Assembly: GCA_021234155.1 (NCBI GenBank)
Contig: JAJEKV010000002.1
Location: forward strand, 44,383,203-44,447,202
Length of the DNA: 64,000 bases
Reading direction: 5' to 3'
From: Isoetes taiwanensis
Taxonomy: Eukaryota > Streptophyta > Lycopodiopsida > Isoetales > Isoetaceae
The notes beneath the pieces were generated by a model. It ran no database searches. It was not told the origin of the DNA and saw only the letters and a list, made by a program, of their open reading frames with translations. The position numbers were made by a program, and so were the translations under genes. Numbering within the stretch: position 1 is the first letter of the stretch; each line of letters begins with the position of its first letter. Of the stretch, positions 1 to 11,617 are shown piece by piece.

Positions 1-1750
1 GCGTTGCCATCTGGACCAACTCACGCTTGTCTTTGCCAAGAAGGCCTTTATCGATCGAGATCTGTTCTCATCGTGATATCTCTTCTTCGGGGTCATGGGG
101 CGAATTCCTCGTATAAGTTCCTTCTTTGGGTGCGGCTGGTAGGAATCTGTTCATCCCTATGGGCTCGCCGTTCTTGTTCGATTTGTGCACGGACCTCTAG
201 CCTGCACACACAAGTAGATCATGGCCTTATTACGATTAGCTTTATTTGTTCTATTGCATTATATGTGTTTGTTGGTATAGTTGTGGAACAAAATACATCA
301 ACAAAACATTTAGAGTGCAAAAGAAAATGTATTTATATACATATAATAATATCTAAATACAATGCCTCAGGGATTAAGAGTCTAACTATTCTTGAAATGC
401 TGGTAGGATGGATTATCACGAAGAAACTTCTTAACTTGGAGTTAGTTCCTACGGGCGTCCCAAGTTCTGAGATGTTGGTTGATGTCTGCCTTACAAAGTT
501 TGCACCAAGTCTTCTACCACAACGATTGGGACGTGTAGGCGCGGTCCTTTGCTGCTAGTCTTCCACAGTAAAATCGGTAGGGTATGGCGAAGTCGAAGAT
601 GTCAAGTGCCATCGTTCTCTTGACTAGGATGACATGGTCAACTGTTGTGAGTAGTCGAGCATGCACGCTAAAGCGAGGAGAGTCGCGATGAGCATGAACA
701 CTCCTTCTTAAGCCCCTTGAGCTGAACTTGCGGTGTGTGACCGCTATCCTTCAAATCCATCGTTGAGAGGAAGATAATACCTCAATGACCTGTCCTTTTG
801 CTTTGAAGATTAAATGCGTCCCCTCGGCCACCGGCTCTATGTCTTCCGGCATATTAAATTAAGCGTCAATCTACGTGAATTCTCTGTAATCTCGGTAGCG
901 ATGAGATTAAATGCGGGTCGATCTCACCTCTTTGCTGGTGTCGAAGAGCTCGGCATCAAAATATTCGTGGTCTTGCCACGGATCCCCATCCATTCTTGGA
1001 TGGCGTAGAACTCTTCTTCAGTCGGCAGGTCCCGAGCTTCCATTATTTGCCAGATGCTGCTGTAGGCTTGGATGTCTGAAGTCGACTCCCTGGTGTAGGT
1101 GTCGGCTTCTCTTACCTGAATTGGGAAGTCGAAAACTCCCCGGACAATGAAATCATCCAGATCTGGTTGTTGCCAAAGGAGATGTAGCAACTCGTCGAGT
1201 CGGTACTCCCTGTCTCTGCATTCGGGGAGGTTCTGGATGTCGTTGAGGAGCAGGTACTCCTGGCCGTCGATGATGATGGGGGCTAGGCTTGTGATATCTA
1301 GCCCGAGTGGGGGAGCAAGCCGGTCCCGTTCGAAAATTGGTATCTCCTGTTCTGATAGTTGCCGCTCTTCTTCTGGGTCGAGCTCGACGTAGTCCTCGTC
1401 ATCAGATTCCTCGTCTTCGGCTCTTCATTCTTGCTCCTGTTGATACTGCAAAAGGAGCTGACCTTCTGCTGAGGAGGCTAAGGGGTCTACATCCATGGGG
1501 GGAATAGAGGTTTCCCCAATGGGGTTCTGGGCATGGTGGGAAAGGAAAATAGCTAGGGCGGCGGTGTAGGAGAAATACTTGGTCCTATCAACGGTCAAGA
1601 CCATGTAGTATGGCAACCTCTGAGCCTTGTTAGTCAAATACTTGGCAATGTTGAGAACATCACCCAAGGCTGCTTGGAGGGATGAACTCTGACCTATTTT
1701 GAGGTCCAAATGGGGATTGGAAGGCTAATTTGAGGGTTTGAGCATGACTA
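1..1750 (-). mobile_element. Ty3/gypsy-type gag region, copy A, broken
   Basis: Minus-strand open segments at 1,709-1,425 and 1,190-924 are joined by further readable sequence in shifted frames. They are rich in acidic residues (a DEESDDEDYVELDPEEE-like stretch near 1,390) and otherwise look like the globular N-terminal part of a retroelement capsid protein. I assign them to gag because the homologous strand in copy B runs on into a serine- and lysine-rich segment, a Ty3-type capsid segment, an aspartic-protease end and the start of a gypsy reverse transcriptase (32,215-34,100). No single frame is open throughout, and several breaks differ between the copies. Some are therefore probably sequence errors rather than decay. 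The H3-like gene lies about 500 bp upstream on the same strand. The N-terminal segment itself matches no family I recognise. Confidence 0.55.
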
Positions 1751-1823
1751 GGACTATCTAATGAACCTATTGCAACAAACTAGAGGTCAATTGGATATGG
1801 CATGCTGGAGAAAATGCTAGGAG

Positions 1824-1890
1824 GTCTCACGGTGTGCGCCATGAGGCAAAACCAAAATTTGGTTTTTGGTCTGGGCGCATACCGTGAGAC
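1824..1890. repeat. 67-bp hairpin (perfect long arms), unit 1
   Basis: The left arm GTCTCACGGTGTGCGCC and right arm GGGCGCATACCGTGAGAC are reverse complements apart from one base. The loop contains a smaller palindrome, AAACCAAAATTTGGTTT. A second unit starts 174 bp further on and a diverged third lies at 3,694-3,763. Units 1 and 2 sit just downstream of the H3-like gene, between its stop and the gag segment. Copy B holds the same unit intact at 35,929-35,995. Confidence 0.9.
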
Positions 1891-1997
1891 ATTGGCCCCA
1901 ATTTGGTCTAGACTTATCTAAACAAGGTGAACTAAAGGTCAAAACGTCCCCTTACTTGGCCGATTTGGAGATGTTTTGGACTAGTTTAGGCATGAAG

Positions 1998-2064
1998 GTC
2001 TCACGGTGTGCGCCAGGAGGCAAAACCAGAATTTGGTTTTTGGTCTGGGCGCATACCGTGAGAC
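1998..2064. repeat. 67-bp hairpin, unit 2
   Basis: Same arms and same length as the unit at 1,824-1,890. It lies 145 bp past the stop codon of the H3-like gene on the minus strand. In copy B the matching place (36,102-36,169) has lost its left arm, while the right arm is still recognisable. Confidence 0.88.
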
Positions 2065-2208
2065 ATTGGGCACTACTTGGCCTACAAATGTCCAAATTTA
2101 CTAAAACAAAGGGCAATTCTTGCTAATTCGACCTAATTAATATCAATTATGCACATATAACTTACAACAGAACACTTTGTATTAATCAAAATTTTGTCAT
2201 TTACAAGA

Positions 2209-3482
2209 TTAATGGCGTTCTCCCTTAATGTAACTGGCGAGGTGCATATCTTTCTTCATTAAGGTTACCCTCTTGGCATGTACGACAGTGCAGGCTGTTG
2301 AGTCTTCAAAATGCTGCACCAGCTTCTGCTCGGTTCTTTCCTGTAATGCCAGCAGCATCTCATCCGTCACCCTCATGTCGAAGCTGTACTCTTGTATAAC
2401 TTCTCTCACCAGCTGGGCGAACGGTGCGCGGGGAATAAGGAAGCCGAGTGTCGGATCTCCTTTAATGCTCGTGACTGGCTGGACTGGGCCTTCCTTTTCG
2501 CTGGCTTCTTTGGAGGAACAGGCTTCTCTGGTGGCGGCTTGAGGGTCTGCTTCTTCGATGGCCGTCCACCTTCGACAAAGGTGACCTTATTCTCCTGATA
2601 GTAGGAGTTGTAAGCCTCCCACTTCTTCATGAACTCTTTGTACGCCTTCAGCTTTTTCTGGTAGACCCTGATAGGGTCTATCACGTATGACTCCCTGGCA
2701 GGTCGAGGTGGCTTCTTGTTGTCCTTATTCTTCTCCCAAGTTGGGTATGGCGGGGGTGCCTGCACCTGCTGACTCTGCTCTCCCTCCTCTTGGGCTGGCT
2801 GGTCCTCACCTTGGGGCTTAGAAGAACTCCCACCTTCTAAGTTAGGGTTGAAGTCTTCGTCATCAGGAGTCATCCAAGCCGAAGGCTGGTTGGTCGGCCA
2901 AGGCGCTCTTGAGGTCTTCTTAATTCTTCTCTTGGGCTGCTCCACGTTCTTGCCCTTGAGCTTCTTCTTTTCTTCGGCCTCCTTTTCTTCCCGCTTCCTC
3001 TTCTTGTCGGCCTTCTTCTTCTCTCGGCGCCGCTCCTTCGCCTCGTGCTTTCGAATCCAAGCCGCGAGTTCTTCCTCCAGGGTCGGCTCGGGGTTCGGCT
3101 CGGGAGTCGGTTCCCTCTGCTCTTCGTGTGCCTTTGCCTCCTGCTCTCGCTCGGCCTTATCTTGCTTCTCCTTCTCCATCTGCTCGAGTACTCTATGGAT
3201 TTCGTCGTCGCCTTCCATTTCCTCGAGCACTTCTGTCGAGGCCTCCGAGTGCATCTCCTCTTGGTCTACCTGCTGGTCTAGATCACATTGCGATGATGTC
3301 GGCCCGGGTTATCTTAATAACTCCCTGGGGATCCCTCTCCCTGGTGCTCCTCTGAAATTGTTCCCTCACTTGATGAAGGTTGGTCTCCTCCGCAAAGAAG
3401 GCGGCTCTCGAAGCATCTCTTTGGGCTGGGCAGCCATTTAGTCTCCTTGAGGAAGCCCGGCGGTCTGTTTGGTTCTCGCCAT
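2209..3482 (-). CDS. Histone H3-like protein with long charged linker, copy A (frameshifted)
   Basis: The start codon at 3,482-3,480 opens with MARTKQTA, the exact N-terminus of histone H3. The final 67 codons (2,409-2,212) match the H3 fold in order: LVREV at the end of helix N, an ALQE-containing helix 2, FEDSTAC, HAKRVTLMKKD, and a C-terminal GERH where H3 has GERA. An ALKEIR word just upstream equals H3's ALREIR. Between tail and fold lie roughly 300 residues rich in Glu, Lys and Arg, then Pro, with probable coiled coil (3,254 to about 2,480). Canonical H3 has about 135 residues; this would be about 423. The pieces lie in two frames, with breaks near 3,460, 3,270 and 2,440, all close to CAG/CTG words where the copies also disagree. 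One extra residue sits in the loop before HAKR, and loop 1 is not lengthened as in CenH3. There are no introns, and a TATA box lies upstream. Chromatin binding is inferred from the fold. Confidence 0.85.
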
Positions 3483-3582
3483 GTTTTATGACTTCGTCGA
3501 TCCGGAGGTCGGGCCCAAAAATCGCCTCACAAAGCGGGAGCAATTTTCTAAGCGGAAAGCTACAAATGAGGGGGGTCTAGGT

Positions 3583-3592
3583 CTATTTATAG
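3583..3592 (-). promoter_or_regulatory. TATA box of the H3-like gene, copy A
   Basis: Read on the minus strand this is CTATAAATAG, a full plant TATA consensus, 101 bases before the H3-like ATG. Transcription would be expected to start about 30 bases downstream, giving a 5' leader of about 70 bases. The motif is unchanged in copy B at the same distance. This suggests the gene has its own promoter rather than depending on an LTR. Confidence 0.7.
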
Positions 3593-3693
3593 TTGCGCAA
3601 TTTTAGGTCAAATTCTAAGTTACTCTTTTGGATGTGCCAAGGCACCCTCTTGACCTATGATATATGCTTACTTCAGACTTTTCTAATCCATTG

Positions 3694-3763
3694 GTCTCCG
3701 CGATTGTGCGGTGGGAGGCAAAACCAATATTTGGTTTTGGAGTGCGAAGCGCATACCATGAAC
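3694..3763. repeat. Diverged hairpin unit 3, upstream of the H3-like promoter
   Basis: The arms GTCTCCGCGATTGTGCGG and GCGCATACCATGAAC flank the same AAACCAATATTTGGTTT core as units 1 and 2. The copy B version (37,858-37,922) has a cleaner right arm, GGGACAATACCATGAGAC. So hairpins of one family lie on both sides of the H3-like gene. Confidence 0.75.
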
Positions 3764-3789
3764 ATTGGCATTTTGACTAAATTATATGA

Positions 3790-5877
3790 TTTCTAGGCAT
3801 ACTAGTTACGATGCCCAGCATTCTTTGGGCACACTTCAATAACCTCTAAATGTTGGGAGCATGTTCTATGTTTTCAAAGCTGTGAAAGGATTTTTATGTT
3901 GTCTTCAATATGTATCTCACGGGAACTTGTTAGGAGCATATTTTATGTTGTCTTCAATTTGTGTCCCAACTTATTTCCTGAGCTTATTTAGCAAACATTT
4001 TCCACCTAGCTATTTGCATGTCTTTTAATTAATCAAAAACATAAACATACTTATTAGTTTGCACTCCAAGTAATCGCACAATATATTTAGAGATGTTTTG
4101 ATGCCCAAGGAAAATCTTAAAATGGATACTCCCGAACAATAGATGGCAAAATTGTGAAGTGTAGTTCCAAGACATTTAATCTCAAGCTATGGATTCTGAA
4201 GGGCGAAACATTCCCCAAAAGGATGTGCTTGCTTGAGCATATCCATAATGAAGACCGCAAATAATTGCAGTTCCGACTGCCAAATTTGCTTTGTTGGGCA
4301 TAATATGTACTTAATGGATTCGAAGGGAAATATTCTTCAAAAGGATGTGCTTGCTCAACTGAAATGTGATATTTGTAATGAAGACCACAAATTTCGAGTA
4401 ATGAAGACCCTGAGATAATTGCAATTCAAGTGTCACATTTGCTTTGTATGTACTTCATTGGGCGTGCCTCCTCCATCATCTGAGGCCCTGGATAAGGGAT
4501 GCAAATTTTCCATTCTTTGCAAAATTATACCACGATTCATGATGCCAAAATGCAAGAGACTTTAGTGGGCATTCCATGTGTTTGAAAATAAAAAGTGTGA
4601 TAGTAATCTGTAGAGTATTAATTGAAAAAAATGGCGGATCTTTTATGCATGAAGCAGAATTCATTATAAGCACTTGTCATACTCATTTGTAAGTCAATGC
4701 ATTTTAAGTTTTCATCATTGTGATAATAATAAGTTCAATTCCCATTTATAACTTTTATTTTTAGATTGTTATGCTTCTTGTTATTTTACGTACCATTCAT
4801 CACAAAGGCAAGATATAATGAAGAGCTAAAAGTGATGTTTTGGTAATGCAGCTATAAAGGAGTCACAAAAGCTCAAATACATTGATGTAGCCCGGGCACT
4901 TTCGAGTGCTCAAAGTGCTATAGCCTTGTACTCTTTATCTAAAAGCTACATGATGTACAGTTCTCATATTCACAATTGAATGCAACTTTGCTATTCCACT
5001 TCAACCTAGTAATTAATTTATTTCGTAAATACCTTATTGCCTTGCCTTCCTTTCCTTAACAGGCATGAATACAATATAAATTACCATCGTTCCATCTATA
5101 TGTTGAAAAAAGCATCAATATCAAATCCTGCATTATAATATCAAAGCCATTGCATCCTTTTAGGGGAAGACACTAATACAAAACAACAAATGAGCACCTT
5201 TGCATGAAAATTGCATCTTCTTAACCTCAAGCTAGAAACCACCCTGTAGTGATGCTAAAAATGGCTGGTCAGAGAATTGAAAAAAAAAATTATGGAATAA
5301 CAACTTTGAATCTAACTAAAGGTGAACAAAAAGCATAATGTAATTATATAAATCTCCAACCTCTGTATAGCTTTGGAAGGTTAAAAAATCTAAAGAACAC
5401 TTATGGGATCAGCTCGGTCGGGGCGCCCTTTAGCTTTCTTCACGGGAATCTGGGCCTAAAAAAGACAAGCAAATTTGGGCTGGAAGCGATGTTTGCGGTT
5501 TTCAAACCACTGTTGAGAACTCTGTGAACACGATTGCAAATTAAACAGGAGTGTTGCATCACTCCCGTTTCAAAGATTCCCTTTAAAAAAACACCAAGTT
5601 TCTAAAATAAGCCTTTTTTGATAGTTGTTGAGAATTTCTAGAGGTTAGCATTTTTTTTCATGCCATTTTGGCCCATCATTAGGCGAAAACTTTGTACTTA
5701 TGAAGCGAGAAATCATAAAAATAGCGAAATTTGCATAGACTTGAAGAGTGAAAGCATTACAAAAACAAGCACCGAATAGAAAGGAAAAAAAAAAAATACT
5801 ATGTTTTTAATAAATTGTTGTACATCAATATTGAAGATTCATTGTAATAAATAATGATTATTTTAATATCACGATGA
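3790..5877. other. AT-rich intergenic stretch, no gene seen
   Basis: No reading frame with recognisable content. A two-unit direct repeat occupies about 4,187-4,461; both units hold GGATGTGCTTGCT, AATGAAGACC and TTTGCTTTGT words. A shorter doubled segment (TTATGTTGTCTTCAAT) occurs at about 3,893-3,960. Copy B carries the same layout at about 37,950-40,029. Confidence 0.6.
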
Positions 5878-8448
5878 TCAAAGATCTACATCATAGTCCT
5901 CCTCATTCTTTTTCTTTGCTCTCGCCATCTCGTCCTTGTTCTATCTGCTCCTTTGCTTGGAGACTTGAGTTTTGTATCCTCCTTGTCCTCTGGAATGGTA
6001 GCTAAAGCTACTTCTTTAAGCTCTGCAAAGGTTGCCTCATCGTCTAGTGAAATTTTGGAGAATGGAGAATTTTATATCTCGAGGGCGTTAGTTTAGCATA
6101 ATCGGATGAAGACTTGGCCCCTAGCTCTTGATGTTCATCTGGTAAAGTAGGTAAGGCAGACCCAGTCTCATCTTCACAAAATTAACACATCCTTATCAAT
6201 ATCCGCGGCTACGGTTCGCGGCCCTTCTTAAGTGCACATCACGATAGTAGTACGAGAACCGGAGAAAGCATCAAGCACCCGGTCTCACGGGCGAGAACAT
6301 GTCGAGGAGATGGTTGATGAGCTTTGTGGTTTCTGGTAGTGATTCTAATCTGCCTTGTGCGGTTGGGTCCTACAATTTACGTAACAACTTGCTGGAAACT
6401 CAGGGCGTTTGAGAAGTTTTGGCGGTGGCGGTGTTGAAGTGTTCCATGGTCCTCTTCCCATCAAAACTCCAATAAGCTACATGAAGGTACTCTACCTTGC
6501 TAAGCAACCTTGGTCCTCCACCATGGTAGTTGATGTTAGTTTTGTACCTAGTAAAACATTTAAAGTGATGTTTACTTAGCAAAAACAAGAACACACTTGA
6601 AAACCGAGCGGGGAAATACTATTCCGGAATACACTCGTAATCAAAGAGAAAATAGCGTATTCTGGAATAAGACTTTCTGAACAAGGTTTTCATATCACAC
6701 TGGCCCCGAGAACAAAGTGGTTTTGAAAGCTGATTCTACCAAGCGGGGCATGCTTTCGAATGGAAAGTAACTAAGCGTAATGTTTAGCCATTGTGATCTG
6801 CTTGATTCCATCAATAAAAAGCATTAAACTCTAAAAATTTGAAGGGCTGGTCGTCATATCTGGCGTCTTTAAAAAGCAAACCGTGAGGAAGATCGGTAAT
6901 AACCAAAGTGAAGTCACGTGGCTTAACCGTTCCGACTAGGTTCGTGCAATCACCATGAATGATTGAATATAAATTGTTTTGATCAAACATGCGGAGATCT
7001 CTAAATAGTCGGATGGTTCTAACTCAATAGTTCTTCTTTATTAACGACCACTCTTCGGTCTTTGTTCTAACCAAATGCATGAAGCCCTCGGGAAGGTCTT
7101 TGTTTTCTTTTTGCTCACGAGAAAAAACATGACAACAAGCTGTAAAGGAGATCGTGTGTGCAAAGGCGGTAATGTTGAGAGTACTTACCCGACCCTCAAA
7201 ATTTGGTGCATATTGCACAATTAATTTCGTCGAGAAGTGGCTCTGAGGTAGAGTTCCTTGCACCTTTCCCATGTCTCGTTTAGGCACTCCATCAAACATG
7301 TTTGACATGTTATGGCGTTCTTTTGGTGCAAGGCGTTAAAGGAAACAATGAGTAAAAAAGTAAAGAAACAAGGCAAAGAAGAAGAAAAACAAATAAAAGT
7401 CAAGCTAAATGTGATACGGAATACAAAGCGGTTAGCTGGTGATGTTACCTCGAAACAAAATGCATTGTGTATTCGAATACACATTGCTTCTCTGAAAAAA
7501 AAGCAATGTGTATTCTGGAATACCTAATCTGAAAGAGGACATGTGTATTCGAAATACACATGGCTTCCTTTACATGGGCAATGTGTGTATTCAGATACAC
7601 ATTGCTTCTCTCTAGAAAAGCATTGTGTATTCGAATACCGCGATTGCCCAAATGTGAAAAAAGGTATGTGTGATACGGAATACACTATCTACCCGATGTT
7701 TTGGGACTCTAACGTCTAAAGAGTAAAGTTTGTGGCGAGATCTTACTTGTGCAATTCCTTTGACATTTCTTCTAGGCTAAACTCCTTGTCAACAACTTTT
7801 TGGAGAAGCCTTTCCAAAATCTACGTGTCGGAGAAATACACATTTCCCTCAGGGCGGTAATGGTCATTTCTTTTTGGGCACGTCAGGGTTTTTTCTTGGC
7901 TGTCTCCTTGCCCTTGCTCTTTAACTCCCTCGCTTTCGAACATTGTGAATATCTGGTCACAGGTTCCCAAATCTGTTCAAGCGATTTCCGTCAAATAGTT
8001 GGTTTGCTATTACGGAATACATTTTGTGCTTACCTTGCCATCTCTAAAAGCTAAGCTGGAACCCGGTTATGCATGGGGAATAAGAGGCGCCTTTTATTGG
8101 CCTCGTCATATTTGAGGCGACATTCAATGGCTGCGCCTCCTTAAGCTCAAAGGAAAGCGGCTTTTTAAGGTCCTCACCCGTACTTTTCCTTGAAAATTAC
8201 ATACTCCACGTGCATAAACGGATCTTGTCGACAAAGCTCATCTTTAGTTTGTACTCGTTATCGGCATTGTGGGTGTTGGCAGCGATTTTTGCTTCTTCAT
8301 CGTAAGACCCGCGATGGGCAGCGGCCTTGGGGCGGAGAGGGTACCTCGGGTTCTTCTTTTTCTTTGTAAAGTTGCCTTCTTGCCTTGAAGCTATGATTCC
8401 CTCCCAAGGCGTGGTCGATTTCACTACAAATGAAGCGACCTGCGGCAT
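5878..8448 (-). CDS. Beta-class N6/N4 DNA methyltransferase-like gene, spliced, copy A
   Basis: Predicted SAM-dependent amino-methyltransferase acting on DNA. On the minus strand the parts appear in the order of beta-class enzymes. First IIHGDC, then VITDLPHG at 6,904-6,881 in the place of the catalytic DPPY motif. Then a segment with AFSYFPFEHA (copy B frame), a KANINYHGGGPRLLSKVEYL target-domain-like segment at about 6,550-6,465, a KPQKLINHL word, and VLDAFSGS-TT at 6,280-6,247, the SAM-binding FxGxG motif. A lysine/arginine-rich tail ends at EEDYDVDL and a TGA. Donors such as CAA|GTAAGATC (near 7,748) and GG|GTAAGTACTC (near 7,185) and an acceptor TTTACTAG (near 6,553) indicate at least three introns. 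The N-terminal half (8,448-7,750) is basic and unrecognised. Several frame breaks differ between copies. The motif-IV change to DLPHG may reduce activity. The start is uncertain because it overlaps the divergent transposase gene. Confidence 0.78.
7448..7685. repeat. Array of 17-bp palindromes inside a methyltransferase intron, copy A
   Basis: Repeated GTGTATTC-(C/G)-GAATACAC palindromes, some missing one central base, separated by TTGCTTCTCT-type spacers. They lie between the donor near 7,748 and the acceptor near 7,330 of the methyltransferase-like gene. Copy B shows the cleaner form. Isolated extra copies occur near 6,625-6,665 and 8,010. Confidence 0.85.
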
Positions 8449-11377
8449 CTACTCCTCTTCACACAAGCGTGGTGACACATGGGTTTGCGAAATTTCAGTC
8501 TGCTATAAGAGATGTTGATCGAACTCCTGTGAAGGCAGCTACAACAACTTTTCATTTGGCACATCATATCTTTGGCCCATCTCCTTCATTCAACCTTTGC
8601 ACCTCCGCTTTTAAAGTACGGCTTCCGTGTGGTTTGTTCTCCTCTACAAGCACACCACTAAGGCGGAGGAGGTCACTCCCAGTAGAACTCTCTTGAAAGA
8701 TGAAGACACCAATGAAGTTGCAGCGAGATTACATGTTCTCTATCCGTCCACCAAAAATTCAAGGTGGATTATGGTGTGAGAGCATGCTCCTCATGTAGAA
8801 GAAAAACCTTATGGACGAGCATAAAATGAAGACTTTTAAGAAGTAAATGCTGCTCATTGGGTTTCATCAACAAATTTAACATGTCTAAATTCCCGAGCAA
8901 TTAGAGACAACTACTGGTTCAATGACATTGGGCTGACGAGAATGCCTACTTGGCCTATCATGTAAGGCCAGACCGCTTTACCTTCTTGCACTACATTAAC
9001 CGTCAAGAAGTTTGCGAAAAATGCTTTATGGTTGTCCACCGTTTAGGGACTACGGAATGTCTAGAATACACAAAAAGGCGGACAAAAATCCAGCAATTGA
9101 TGATCATTGTGGACCAAGAAGACTTGTAACCATGCATGCCCTTGCTTCTTTGTGTCATGGATGGAGAAATATTTTAGAAAACATGTGAGAAGCTGCCCTT
9201 GAATAGCAACATGTATCATTTAGATAACATCACCAAAAAACATGTTTTTAATGAGTACAAAGAGACTTGCACTCAACTTGACACATCTCTTACTCACACT
9301 TCACCCGTTATGGAAAAGTGAATTTGGTTTAGTGAAAATTCGAGGAGACCGCGAGATGTCGGGTAATTGCGAAAGGGTGGATACAAAAAGGCCCATATTT
9401 TACATTTCATTAGGCAATATGTAGGCGGATGTAAAGGTAGATGCATAGCCAGCGTTTTACATTTAATGTAAACAATATGTAGAACCTAACATCATGTAGA
9501 GCGTCATGGAATAGGGATGTCATGCAAACCTATTCCCCCTCCTAACTACACTAACCCTTTATACGGGTTTATTACATTATACAATAAATATGAGACACCC
9601 AGTACGTGCAATTACAATGTCTGTTTTGCTCAAGGTGTGCGAAATTAAAAGTCAAAGAGAAAGCGCAAAGGCGGAATTCGAAAAGAAGTAAGCTCATGTT
9701 CTTCAAACTCTCACTTGTTTTAAAAAAATGCTTTGACCTTATTTCTTCTCACAGGATATTGTACCTTGAGAACCTTGCCGAACATCGTGAACAACAAGCG
9801 GCCGAGAGAGAAAGCTTGCCAAACCACGAGGAAAAAAAAAGCTCTTGAGCGTCCATTTACAATATATGTCTCTGTTGTGATTGATGGAATGGACCAAAAA
9901 AACTACTCTACCACATTTCTTGAACATTCCTAAAGATGTGCGGAGGAATGTTTTGTTAAAGTCCACCTTGTAGGAGCTATGGTCTTCAAAGGAAGTCTAA
10001 AGTGCAAAGTATTTTTGACATATCCAAACTTGTATGGTGACCCGAACCTCACAATTACAATTCTTAACCAGGTCTGTGCGAGCAAAAGGCAATTACCACC
10101 CGTGCTTTACCTGCAACTTGACAATACTACAAGGGAGAACAAGAATCAAACACTCTTTGCATCTTTGTGCTATGTTAGTGGAGCTAGGGATCTTTAGAAA
10201 AGTGAAGCTCGGTTTTTACTTGTAGGCCACACTCATGATCAGATTGACCAGATGTTCAAAGAGATTTTACGTGCGCCTTAGAAGGAAGAAGGCTTTCTCC
10301 TTCCTACATTAGTTAATTATTGAAGATTCTTACACTCCCCTCCGGTGATCGATCTTCTTAAAGAGGCTGCTGATTTCGAGAGAGTTTGTTTTCTCTCTGC
10401 GTTGAGACGAGAGAACAAAATTTGTGAACTAGTTGAATGATCTCACCTTTCAACATCACATCAAGTTCTACTTGAAGGATGGCGGAGTTTCTTCTGAGGG
10501 AAAAAGTATACCACAACTAAGGACTGGAGTCCACAAAAGAGGGGATTACGCTTCCTTAAATATATTCGCACACTTCCTTCATAGAACGTCTTTGAACAAC
10601 TTCCTCTCAAAAATCCTAAGGAGTCCAAAGCGGAAAAAAGTACCCCGAGTCATCCTTAAAAGCCATTGAAAATGGAATTTCCTCGAGCTTTAAGTACTTC
10701 TTAGAAGAAGATCGGATGTGGTGGAGTAATTTCTTTCTCGAACAGAAAATTGTTGTGAAAAATATAGCTCTAAGACAGTTGCAAGAACCATTTCGATGGC
10801 CTAACACCTTCCATCAACCCCAGCACCAAAAGCGAGGTCCAAGCGGTGCTACATTAGCACCCGCAGTAGAAGAAGATGAGGATCGAAGTCATGTACCTCG
10901 GACCAAGGCAGGAATGAACCTCAAGGTAATATCACAGAAATTTGCAAGGGTATGCTAATTGCTCTTCCAACTGAGGAGGATGACAAAGGTCGACCTTTCT
11001 GGATAGCAAAAGTGCTTGACACCATCAAGGAGGAAGGCTTAGTCACTAAACTCAAGATTCATTGGCTTGCAACACGATCAGAAAATGCTTTTGAAGGTAG
11101 ATATGAGTTAGAAATGAGAAGCCAAGGAAAAGGAAGAAAGTCCAAGAAGGTGGGTTGTAGGGATGAGCTGATCCTTAATGACGTGACTATATTGTGCTAT
11201 GATTTTAAATTGAAATCGACAATCGCCGCACGAGGGAGGACTATCAATTTGCTTAAAAAAGCTTGTAATTACGAAGAAGAGGATGAAGAAGGTGGTGGCA
11301 ATGCTACACCATCTGTTGATAGTGATGAGGAAGATAACTCAAGCACTTCCTCTAGTGACAGTGAAAAAAGTGATTGA
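8430..11377 (+). CDS. DDE transposase-like protein (DUF7869-type), copy A, frameshifted
   Basis: A long plus-strand coding region in several frames. The N-terminal part carries a Cys-containing segment (MRRLLRSKCCSLGC, clearer in copy B), then DDHCGPRRLVTMHAL and a CEKC pair. The catalytic core has three acidic blocks with the spacing of a DDE nuclease: VVIDGMDQKN (about 9,874-9,903), LYLQLDNTTRENKN (about 10,105-10,146) and VGHTHDQIDQMF (about 10,222-10,257). From memory these blocks are typical of DUF7869 proteins, a transposase-like family in plants and invertebrates; the name is my recollection, not a search result. A C-terminal domain (10,952 on: LPTEEDDKGRPFWIAKVL then HWLATR) resembles the small beta-barrel found in relatives, followed by an acidic, serine-rich end. 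The gene diverges from the methyltransferase and converges on the Ulp1-like gene. Most frame breaks differ in copy B, so the intact gene may exist. Confidence 0.72.
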
Positions 11378-11617
11378 CCAAAAAGGGTACAAGGCTTCTT
11401 TAAATCAGAAATCTTTTTTCTTCAAAAAAAAAAAAACTTACATAGTCATAAAGTATACTATCAGTAGTATACTATTCAGCATAGTGTCATTTACACATTC
11501 CTTATGATAGGAAATGTGAACACAAATGTGAACAAAAGATATATATATAAGCTTGTTACATAGTTCATCTTGCAAAATCAGATACTCAGACTCATGATCA
11601 TTTCGGAAATCGAGGAT

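Noticed and set aside
2209-2409. Centromeric H3 (CenH3) identity for the fold
   Set aside because: Loop 1 is not lengthened and the tail is the canonical ARTKQTA, which CenH3 proteins lack.
2848-3441. 197-codon plus-strand frame opposite the H3-like gene
   Set aside because: It is the antisense of the charged linker; Ser/Phe/Leu runs mirror the Glu/Lys codons and no domain is present.
5878-8448. Bacterial contamination as source of the methyltransferase
   Set aside because: GT-AG introns, AT-rich plant-like flanks and presence in both copies between plant transposon genes argue against it.
8430-11377. KDZ-type (Kyakuja/Dileera/Zisupton) transposase, suggested by the Ulp1 neighbour
   Set aside because: The characteristic KDZ words are absent; the LQLDNTTRENKN and VGHTHDQIDQMF blocks fit another family.
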